Shown: piece by piece, positions 33,865 to 45,900 of the stretch
Position numbering within the stretch: position 1 is the stretch's first letter
Layout of the letters: the number at the start of each line of letters is the position of its first letter
Assembly: GCA_031761405.1 (NCBI GenBank)
Contig: JASEVX010000003.1
Coordinates: 149,268,555-149,332,554 of the forward strand
Direction: 5' to 3'
Length of the DNA: 64,000 nucleotides
Source of the DNA: Serripes groenlandicus
Lineage: Eukaryota > Mollusca > Bivalvia > Cardiida > Cardiidae
Made by a program: the position numbers and the translations under genes
Notes under the pieces: model-generated
What the model was told of the DNA's origin: nothing
Databases searched by the model: none
Seen by the model: only the letters and a program-made list of their open reading frames with translations

Positions 33865-33869
33865 GAAAA

Positions 33870-33983
33870 ATGTCTGAGGAATGTGAACTTGAAGTATTCA
33901 CCTTGCATGACCATCCTAAAGATGCCTTCCCAATTATGGAAGATATAAGGAGGCAAGGGAAAATGTGTGATGTCACACTGAAG
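33870..33983 (+). CDS. KLHL18: KLHL18 exon 1 (start codon)
   Basis: 38 codons, ends ...MCDVTLK, donor GTAAGT. Encodes the pre-BTB tail and the first BTB strand. It lies immediately after the minisatellite. Confidence 0.95.
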
Positions 33984-36900
33984 GTAAGTCAGTTTTACCT
34001 CATACACAATTTTGATAACACTTTACACAATACAACCCTTATTACCCAGTCTCACATGCAGACACATTTTGACACATCTGCAGCAGAAAAACAGTTTTTG
34101 AAAACATAGTAACAAAATGAGCATTTGTTCCGTTTGACCACAATGCTATCAACTCTATTCAACAATTATATATACTTTCATTTATGGAGATGTTCAATAT
34201 GTTTGCCTTTATGTCTTTTCAAAGTTCTCTGCATCAGATTTGTTGTATGTTGGAAACTTTTGAAAACATTTTTGAAAATAGAATTTACTTATTTTAAGCA
34301 GTTTCATTGTTCTCAAAAGTATGTTCTACTCTATCTTAACTAATATAATTTTTATTTTTTATTTTTTCTATTTTGGATTCTAGTTTTAAAAAAGTCCATG
34401 AACAACATACTAGTGTTACAAAATGAGATGACCCGTTCATACATAAAACAAATCTTCAGTAGACAACTTTGATACAATCTAGAAATGAAAGTGGTCTGAT
34501 ATATAATGATATATGGATATATGTTAGTTTTGTTTTCTTAAATTGGATTTTAGGTCGGAGACAGAAAATTCCGAGCACACAGAATTATTTTGGCAGCAAG
34601 CATTCCATATTTCCATGCCATGTTTACCCACGATATGGTGGAATCCAAACAAGATGAAATAAGTATGCAAGGCTGTATTGATGCTGAGTAAGTGTTAGTT
34701 TGTTTCTTCGCTACAATCAGAGTTTATCATTTACCTCCTACAGAAGACTTTTACCCTTCTGCAGCAGATGCTTTTGAAAACACTTTTGGAAAATGGAGAA
34801 AGTTCTCAAATTAAGAAGCTTTTTTTTATATAATGCTTTCAGCTTAAACGCATAACTGCGCTCTCTAAGTTACTGTGGTATCAATACATAAGATTTTGAT
34901 ATTAAAATTCAAGCTCTTTCAATATTTGTATCCAACAGTAGAAAAGGTAAATTGCTATGAATGCACTGTAATGTCTTTGCGGATGGGTAGCTGGAGTTTT
35001 CTTTGGAAAAATGTTGAATTTGGTAAGAGTGCAAAAACATCCAGGCAATACATGGATGAGTGAACTTGCTGCAGTGAAATGACTGAAATAACTCTTGAAA
35101 TTGCATAAATTATTAGTTAATCAGTTAACCGTATTTACATTTTATCTACTTACAAGTGGTATTTTGAATATTGTGTTGGTTTTTAGCTTGACTTTACGAT
35201 GAATATGAGAGCTATACTACTCACCCTAGCGTCGGTGGAGGCGTCCACGTCACAACTTGGTTAAAGTTTTGCATGCAAGTACTTATATACTACATGTAAT
35301 ACATTGAAACTTTCTACAACCCTATCTAACTATAACACCGATGTAGATTATCAAGATAGATAACTCTATCCTGCATATTATGCAAGTTATGGTCCCTTCT
35401 GGTTAAAGTTTTGCGTGCAACTAAATTAAAGTCTATATCTCAGTATTTACTTGAAGCATTGTATTAAAACTTTATTCAACCCTACCAAACTATCACACCT
35501 ATGTAGATTATCAAGTTAGATAACTCTATCCTGAATTTATGCAAGTTATGGCCTTTTTTAGCTCACCTATGCACGAAGTGCAAGGTGAGCTATTGTGATC
35601 ACATTTTGTCCGGCGTCCGTCCGTCGTCCGTCGTCAACATTTGAGCTTGTTAACACTCTACGGGCTACATTTTGCATCCAATCTTCATGAAAGTTTATCA
35701 GAACGTTCATCTCCATAAAATCTTGGACAAGTTCGAAACTGGGCGATATGAGGTCAAAAACTAGGTCACTAGGTCGAATTGAAGGAAAATCTTGTTAACA
35801 CTCTGGAGGCCACATTTTCAACTTGAGCATATTGAAACTTTATCAGAATGTTTTTCTTGATGATATGTAGGTCAAGTTCGAACATGGGTCACGTTGGGTC
35901 AAAAAGTAGGTCACTAGGTTAAATTGAAGGAAAATCTTGTTAACACTCCAGAGGCCGCAATTTTTGCTTCAGCAGTTTGAAATTTTGTCAAAATGTTTGT
36001 CTTAAAAATATCTAGGTCAAGTTCGAATATGGGTTATGCCGGGTCAAAAACTAGGTCACTAGGTCAAATTGAAAGAAAATCTTGTTAACACTTTTGATGC
36101 CGCATTTTTTGCTGCAGCAGCTTGAAATTTGGTCAGAATGTTTGTCTTAAATATATCTAGGTCAAGTTCGAATATGGGTCAGATTGGGTCAGAAACTAGG
36201 TCACCAGGCCAAATTGAGGGAAAATCTTGTTAACTCTGTAGAAGCCGCATGTTTTGCTTCAGCGGCTTGAAATTTGTTCAGAATATTGAGCTGAATGATA
36301 TCTAGGCCAAGTTCGAATATGGGTCATGTCGGGTCAAAAACTAGGTCACTAGCCTAAATTGAAAGAAAATCTTTTTTACACTTTGGATGCCGCATTTTTT
36401 GCTTCAGCAGCTTTAAATTTTGTCAGAATGTTTGTCTTAAAGATATCTAGTTCAAGTTCAAATATGGGTCATATTGGATCAGAAACTAGGTCACTAGGCC
36501 AAATTGAGGGAAAATCTTGTTAACTCTGTAAAAGCTGCATTTTTTGCTTCAGCAATTTGAAATTTGGTCAGAATGTTTGTATAAATGATATCTAGGCCAA
36601 GTTCGGATATGGGTCATGCCGGGTTAAAAACTAGGTCACTAGACCAAATTGAAGGGTAATCATGTTAACACTCTGGATACTGCATTTTTAATTTCAGCAT
36701 GATAAAACTTTATCAGAATGTTTTTCTTGATGATATGTAGGCCAAGTTTGAATATGGGTCATGCTGGATCAAAAACTAGGTCACTAGATCAAATTGAAGG
36801 AAAATCTTGTGAACACTTTGGATGCCGCATTGTTTGCTTCAGCAGCTTGAAATTTGGTCAGAATGTTTGTCTTAAAGATATCTAGTTCAAGTTCAAATAT

Positions 36901-39900
36901 GGGTCATATTGGATCAGAAACTAGGTCAATAAAGGAAAATATTGTTCAAACTCCGGAGGCCGCATTTTTACTTTGAGCAAGTTGAAACTTAGTCAGAATG
37001 TTGTCTTGATGATATCTAGTCCATGTTGGAATATGGGTCATATCAGGTAAAAAATATAGATCACTAGGCCAAATGAAGGAAAGTATTGTTAACACTGTGG
37101 AGGTTGCATTCAGAATAATTGTCTTGATGTGTTTTGCATTGCACTACATTGTATAATTAAGGTGAGCGATCCAGGGCCATCATGGCCCTCTTGTTTTAAA
37201 TTCTGGTTAAAAATTTGCGTGCAACTAAATTAAGAGTCCATATCTTAGTATTTACTTGATGCATTGCATTGAAACATTTACAACCCTACCCAGCTATCAC
37301 ACCTATGTAGATTATCTTTTCAAGTTAGATCATTCTATCCTGCATTTTATGCTAGTTATGTCCCTTCTTTAACTTAGAAATTCTAGTTAAAGTTTCTGTG
37401 TCAGAAAACTTCTGTATGTGGGAAAATGTTGAACATAATTTATATGTTATTTTCAGTGCACTTGAAGCTTTGGTGAACTTTGCCTACAATGGTCGTGTGG
37501 AGATAGATCAGAAGAATGTACAGTTACTGATGATGGCAGCCAACTTCTTACAACTGCAGCCAGTTAAAGATGCTTGTTGTAGGTTTCTTATACGGAGGTA
37601 AGACTTTTGGTTTACTTCTTTCTCTTTTCCAACATTGCTTTTCATACCCTCTTTGATGAGCTAACAATGAACACTTTCTCCTTTTGTCACAATGTTTTCA
37701 AATAAATGTCTGTTGAAGACTTGTTAAATGCATGTGAATGTGGTTACAGGTAAAAATCGTACGGAATGTATTATAGTTTTACCTGCGATGTCCAGTATAT
37801 TGTCAGCTAAATAACTTTAGAAGCCTTTGTCCAATCATCACCAAATTTGGTCAGAATGTGTATTAGAATAATATCTTGGACAAGTTTGATAACTAGCCAT
37901 ATCGCTCAAAGAAATTGAGAGTTATCTTCCTTTAATTATAGAAATTACCTAAAATTGGTCTTGTCAGCCCAATAACTTTAGAAGCCTTTGTCATCACCAA
38001 ATTTGGTCAAAATGTGTATTGGCATAATATCTTGAACAAGTTCGATAACTAGCCATATGGCTTCATTCACTCAAGAGTTATCAACCTTTAATTGTAGAAA
38101 TTACCTAAAGTTGGTCTTTCAATAACTTTAAAAGCCTTTGTCCAATCACCATCAAATTTGGTCAAAATGTGTATTGGCATAATATCTCAGACAGGTTTGA
38201 TAATTAGCCATATCGCTGTAGGTCAATTAAGAGTTATTGCCCTTTAATTATAGAAATGACCTCAAATAGGTATTGTCTGTATAATAACTTTTGAAGCCTA
38301 CATCCAATCATCACCAAATTTAGTCAGAATGTGTATTGGCATAGTATCTCGGACAAGTTCTATATTACTTGAGTCACTCTAGAGTTATTGCCCTTTAATG
38401 ACAGAAATTACTGTAAATCGGCCTTTTCCCCTCAATAACTTCAGAAGCCTTTGTCCAGTCACCATTAAATTCGGTCAGAATGTGTATTGGCAAAATATCT
38501 CGGACAAGTTGGATTACCAACCATATCGCTTCATTCACTGGAGAGTTATTGCACTTTGATTAAATAAATAACCTCAAATCGGTCTTGTCCGATCAATAAC
38601 TTGTGAAGCCTTTATCTGATCATAACCAAATTTAGACAGTATGTAGAAGCGCAGAATATCTTGGTCAGGTTTGATAACTAACCACGTTATCTTAGTCACT
38701 ACACACTTATGTCCCTTGAAATGGCCAAAACTGTATTAACAGTGTCCACTCTCTAAATTTGCCTGACGTACAACCAATTATCACTAACTTGGTCTCAAAA
38801 AACAAGACGGGCGTATTTTGTGACATTTGGCGCTCTTGTTTACTATTGGGTAACACTTTTCTGCTTTAGGAAGACCTGTGACCTGTTTATGGAGCTACTG
38901 ATCCTGATATATTAATGGTCAATTTTCATCTTTAGTTCCATGGTAAACTTTGACATGCTAAGATGTAACATTTACTATAGGCAGATATCTTTTAAAACTT
39001 GCAGGAAGCCGAGAAAATACTCATAATGCAACCTAGCTTTTACTGACAAATCTCTCTTTCTATTTAGAATTATTAAGATTTTAATACTGAAATATATATA
39101 TAACTCTATAATTCAATATTTCGGCAATAGGCCTTAATAGGTTATATTGAACAAAGATCACACACTATATTGCATCCATCTTGACGGAATTGAACATGAA
39201 GGCCTATTGCCGAAATATTGAATTAAATAGTTTTTTTTTTATCTTTAACCCTTTCCCTCATATAGACGCTTTCTGATGCCTCTGCAGCAGACAGCTTTTT
39301 GAAAACATAGTGACAAAAGAAAAAATTGTACAAAACGTGCAATTTCTCTCCTTTTGCCACAATGTTTTCCACTTTTTGTCATAGGTTATCCATTCAACTG
39401 TGGAGATTTTCTATGTTTTGACAAAATAAGTTCAAAGTCATCTGCTGCAGAATTGTCATATGAGGGAAAGGGTTAAATATTAATTCCCTATGGAATAGAA
39501 CTTTATCATACTGAGATATATATATACATGTATTGGTAAATACTAAATAGTTAAACCCTCTTCCACATATAGGCGCTTTCCGATGCCTCTGCAGCAGACA
39601 ACTTTTTGAAAACATTATGAGCAATTTCTCCTTTTGCCACAATGTTTTCAAATCTTTTCAATAATTATACTGTCATTTATGAAGTTTTTCCATATTTTTG
39701 CCTCAAGGTTTACAAAGTCGGCTGCTCTAAATTTGTTGTATGGACAAAATTGTTTGATTGTTTTATGGGAATGGGTAAGGTCCTTGTCTCAGAGCTCAGC
39801 CTATTTATCTTTTTGCAGATTGCACCCACAGAACTGTATTGGCTTACGGTCATTCGGGGATCAGTACATGTGCCCTTCACTCGTTGAGGCTGCAAACAAA

Positions 39901-42900
39901 TTTATACAAAAACATTTCAAGGATGTAGTTGCCACGGAGGAATTCTTCAACATGTCTAATACGGAGGTGGTGGAGGTTCTTGGTCGTGACGAGCTGAATG
40001 TTAACACAGAGGAACAGGTAAGGACGGAACTAGCCCAGAGGCCCGGTAAACCCTCTCCCACATCCAACAAATTTACTTTCATTGCAATAAAATGCAATAT
40101 CTTGATATATATGAAAGTATAGTCATTGAATAGAGCTGGAAACATTCTGGCAAAATGAGTAAATGGCTCATCATGAGCTATTTCTCCATTTGCAACAATA
40201 TTTTCAAAGTTGTTTGCTAAAAATGGGTTAACCCTTTCCCTCATATAGACGCTTTCTGACGCCTCTGCAGCAGACGGCTATTTGAAAACATAGTGGCAAA
40301 AGAAGAAATTGCACAAAACATGCAATTTCTCCTTTTGCCACAATGTTTTCCACTTTTGGTCATAGGTTATCCATTCAATTATAGAGATTTTCTACCTTTT
40401 CACAAAATATGTTCAAAGTCGTCTGCTGCAGAATTGTCGTATGAGGGAACCAGGGTTAAAACGTGCGTATGCAGAGAAAGGGGTGGAATAATAATTTCCA
40501 AACAACATCTCACTCAATACTCAACCCAACCCTTTTTAGTGGTAACTCAAAAGAACCAACCATTCTTTTGACTACCTATGACAAAGAGTATAAGGATCAA
40601 GCATGAAACTCACACTTTAACCCTTTCCCTCATACGGCAATTCTGCAGCAGACGACTTTGAACGTATTTTGTCAAAACATAGAAAATCTCCATAATTGAA
40701 TGGATAACCTATGACAAATAGTGGAAAACATTGTGGCAAAAGGAGAAATTGCACGTTTTGTGCAATTTCTTATTTTGTCACTATGTTTTCAAAAAGCCGT
40801 CTGCTGCAGAGGCGTCAGAAAGCGTCTATATGAGCTAAAGGGTTAACTAAGGCCCTGTAGCGGTTCCCCTAATCGAGACTGCAAGGCAATCCATTTTTAA
40901 CCAGCATCCTACTAAAGGTGAAGAGGAGGTGGTAAATATTTATGTAGAAGATTTGCCTTTAATGGCTGAAGTGAGAGAGAATTTGTATCAAGAATATTGT
41001 CTTATAATTTGCCAGGTGTTAACATCTTTTTACTCTGATAATTTCAAAGCCATGTCTCTAGAAATTAAACTATATGAATGTTTGGAAATTTAAAACCATT
41101 CAGATCAGATCATATTGTGTTTATAATGTCATACAGTGACTTCATTCTGTTGCCTTTCTCTGATGAAAGCATATTTTGAAGCAACTACCAGTATTTCTTT
41201 TTGTATTTTCTATTTTTTCTTACAATGGTTTATTTTCTAAGTTGGAAAAGTTCAAAATCAGTTCAGCAGGTGAAGGTTTATAATTGACCTGATTTCAATT
41301 TTGTGATATTTTTTAAAGATGTCTGCTTTCAAAAAATGTCTGATGTAAGTAAAAGTAACATCTGGATATTGGGAAGTTTACTTTTGATAAAGAGTTGAAA
41401 TCATTTCGAAAAAAATAATACATGCTTGTTTTGAGCAGTGTCTCTTTTTTTCACAATGTATTTAAAAGTCATCTGCTACAGAGTTGTCAAAATTGTCTGT
41501 ATGAGGTATCAGTTAAAGTAATAACTGCACTCTATCTGTTTACAGGTATTTGAGGCAGCTTTGTCCTGGATAAAGAGAGAAGAAGGAAAACGAAAAGAGT
41601 ATTTAGCAGATTTAATGGTAAAGGTCCGCCTACCGTTACTCACGCCTCATTTCCTCAGTGACAGGGTAGCCAGTGAAGAGCTGGTAAAATCTTCACACAA
41701 ATGCAGGTAAGTTATTTCAATGTCCCCCACTGTTTGGGTATGGCAATGTTAACCTTTTCCCTCATATAGACGCTTCTGCAGCAGACGGCTTTTTGAAAAC
41801 ATAGCGACAAAAGAAGAAATTGCACAAAACATGCAATTTCTCCTTTTGCCACAATGTTTACCACTTTTTGTCATAGGTTATCCATTTAATTATGGAGATT
41901 TTCTATGTTTTGACAAAATACGTTCAAAGTCGTCTGCTGCAGAATTGTCGTATGAGGGAAAGGGTTATATTGCATTTATCATGACAAGCTTACCATACTG
42001 TATGTATGATAGGCCTTCATAAGGAGTACTTAGTTGACCCTTTCCCAAATAAAGACACTTTCTGATGTCTGCATTAGATTTTATTAGACTTTTGAAAACA
42101 TTTGGGCAAAAGGAGTAATTTGCTCATAATGAGCAAATTCTCCTTGTGTCATTATGTTTTCAACTTTATTCAATAATTGTTCTTACCTTTCTGCTTGTCT
42201 ATAAATTGAAATCAATATTGGAAAAGGTGCCAAAAATCATCTGCATCAGGTTAAGGTTTATAAGTCCAAAATCGTAAATTAAGGATGGGTTACCTGAAGC
42301 TGTGCGTTTTCATTATCAACAGAGATTTGCTTGATGTAGCCAGGGATTACCACCTGATGCCTGAGAGGCGAGCTCTACTGATGACATTCAAGGTCAGACC
42401 CAGGTGTTGTACAGACATACCAGGACTTATTTATGCTGTAGGAGGACTCACTTCTTCAGGTAGGTCCCCATGCTTCTCCAATAACGACCTCTACTGATGA
42501 CATTCAAGGTTCGACCCAGGTGTTGTTCAGACATACCAGGATTTATTTTATGCTGTAGGATGACTTACTTCTTCAGGTAGGCAGATGCTTCAAGATGCAT
42601 CTGCAAATGGGAAAGGGTTAATATTAACATATATTGTAAGAACTTGTTTTTTCAATCAATTGGAAAACAATTAATATAAACAACAGTGTAAATGGATATT
42701 ACAGTAATCATTTTTAGAAACCCAGACATACGTCTGCTTGGTTGATATTTTTTTAAATCTGTGCAGTTCCCCATTATTTACATATCACTAGCTTAACCAC
42801 TCATACAGGAAACTAAACTATAATAATTTTCGAGAAAAGAACAGACCAAAATAACATTTTTGATATTGTTACCAGGTGACTCACTGAGCACAGTAGAATG

Positions 42901-45900
42901 CTATGATCCTTTGCTGAATCGTTGGACTGTAGCTGAAGCGATGAGCACAATGAGAAGTCGGGTTGGAGTCACTGTGTTAAATGGTAACTCATTTAACTAC
43001 TATCATTTTTTATAAGCTCACCTGAGCAAGATGTGCTCAAGTTAGCTATTGTGATCACATTTTGCATCTTTTTTTCATGAAAGTTTTTTAGATTGTACAT
43101 CTTCATCAAATCTTGATCAAGTTCGAAACTTGGTCATGTGATGTCAAAATTAGATAACTAGACCAAATTGAAGGAAGCCGTATTTTTAATTTGAGCATGT
43201 TGAAACATTGTCAGAATAGGTGTTTTGATGATATCTGGATTATGTTCGAATGTAGGACGTGTCTGGTGAAAAACTAGGTCACTGTCAAATTGAAGGAAAA
43301 ATATTAGCTTACTGACCACAAAATGAGATATTGTGATTGACTATGTTATTGGCATTACGTAAGTAAGCGATCAAGGGCCATCATGACCATCTTGTATAGA
43401 AATATCTCTACATTTTCTTTGATAGATGCTTCGACAATTCCCACAAAGTTATTTACTGATATTCATTTATCGTAGGCTTTGAATTCTCAGAGACCAATAA
43501 TTGCATTCAGTTGAATTTTACATAAACTAGTAGTTAAACATCCACCTGTTGTCATATAACATCTTCTTCACAATGACTGTAATTGATGGATGATTCCATT
43601 TATGTATTAATAAGACATTTAATTGAACCCTGCAGATCTGAATAAATTCACTTTAGGGCTGTTCCGGGAAAAAGTGTCTGGGAGGAATGACCTATCAAAT
43701 TTTAATAATTTTTTGGGCACATTTTATTTTTGTTGTCCCCCGCTTTTAGCGAAAGCGTGGGGACTATTATTTCTCATTTGTCAGTCAGTCCGTCCGTCCG
43801 TCAGTCCGTCAGTCCGTCAGTCAGTCTGTCAGTCCGTCACGCTGTCACAAAAACTTTAACCTTGGTCATAACTTCTGAACCGTAATAGGTACTGCTTTCA
43901 TATTTCACATGTGTATTCCTTGTGACAACCCCTTTCCATCAATACCAATTGTTTTGACCTTGTGACCTTGACCCTGACCTTTGACCTACATTTTAAAAAT
44001 ATTAACCTTGATCATAACTTTTGAACCATAACCGGTAGGGCTTTTTTATTTCACATGTGTATTCATTGTGACAAGACCTTTTCGTCAGTATCATATTTTT
44101 GGACCTTCTGACTTTTGACCGTGACCTTTGACCTACATTTTGAAAACTTTAACCTTGATCATAACTTTTGAACCATTACAGGTAGGGCTTTTATATTTCA
44201 CATGTGTATTCCTTGTGACAAGCCCTTTCACTCAGTACCCATATGTTTGACCTTGTGACGTTCATCATGACCTTTGACCTAATAAGACCCCCAAAGCGGG
44301 GGACCATAATTCTCTGAATTTGCTTGTTTCAATTACAACACACCCCCTCCCACCAAAAATACAAAAAGGCTGTGGTTCCTCCACCCTAGACATTTTTCCC
44401 TGGAACAGCCCTTAGCATTATTATAAGTAAAAATAATTATCTACCTACATCTGAATTTGCATTATCATCCAATTATGTTATAACTTCAATCCATATTGTA
44501 GGTAAGCTGTATGCTATAGGAGGGTATGATGGAACAGACAGACTAAATACAGTTGAAGTGTTTGAACAGGAGAAAAAGAGCTGGAGGAAAGTGGCGGCCA
44601 TGAATTGCAAGCGAAGGTACAGTATCTGATACACTCAATTATCCCTTTTCCTGAAACAGATGATTTTTGACACCTTCAGCAGATTAGTTTTGAAAACATT
44701 ATTGGGTATAGAAAAAATTGCTCAAAATAAGAAATTCTACTTTTCCCAATGTTTTAAGTTCTGAACCAATTTTATACTTCTAAATTTCCAAATGGTTTAT
44801 TTTCTTAAACAGAAGAGGAGATGATGCACTGAATAGCATTTAAGGTCATCAGTAAGAAAAGGGTATAACCGTTCCAATGTGACCTTGACCCTATTTTTGG
44901 CCGGATTGCTCTAGCAATTCCTGTCTATAGATTGGCGATGTCTGTCTGTCTGTCTGTCCTGTCCGTCAACATTTTGGTTAAAGTTTCAGGTTGAGGCAAA
45001 ATCTCAGCACTGGAAAGGGTTACAAACTTGAAACTTTGCCTGAAAGTAACCAGTAACAAGTTCTATTGATTTCTATGGTTCTTTTGACATTGACCTTGGT
45101 TTGTCGATTTTCAAGGTCAAATTGCCGACAATCCGGCCTTACCGTCTTCAGCGGTTTCTTGTTACATGTGAAAGTCTAGCATTAATGGTCATTAATAAGA
45201 ATTGGGCATAACCATTACAATGTGACCTTGACCCAAGATTTACATGTGAAAGAACAGCATTAATGGTCATCAATAAGAATTGGGCATAACCATTACAATG
45301 TGACCGTGACCCAAGTTTTACATGTGAAAGAACAGCATAAATGGTCATCAGTAAAAAAAAATAGGATATAACCATTACAATGTGACCTTGACCCTATTTT
45401 AACATGAAAATTGTTGTATATATTTTCAAATTTTAGCTCCATGTCCAACTTATGTCATGGCAAAATTACTTTTCTGCATTGTTAAGTCTTGTCCGACCAT
45501 AACTCAAAAACTATTCAATGGATAACAATGTACATGTATTTCATTCGTGTTGGAACTATGTAGGAAAAGACCAAAAATCTGCAGCAGATGACTTTGAAAG
45601 CATCTTAGATAAGAACTCTGAAAACAACATTATAATAATTTAATAGAGTTGAAAACATTGTAGATAAAGAAGAAATTGCTCATTATGAACATTTTCTGTT
45701 GCCCATTATGAATAATTATGTCTCCCCCTGTATACAGGGGAGATATATTGTTTTTGTCCTGGGCGTCTGTCTGTCTGTCCGTCTGTCCGAAATCGTGTCC
45801 GCTCCATATCTCCAAGACGGCTTGAAGGATTTTCATGAAACTTGGCTCACATGTTCACCTCATCAAGGCGACGTGCAGAACCCGCGTCTCGACAATATAG

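Noticed and set aside
40018..42322. MITEs as introners that created the KLHL18 introns
   Set aside because: Copies lie inside introns at variable distances from both splice sites and do not supply donor and acceptor together; intron phases look ordinary for this old gene family. A species comparison would settle it.
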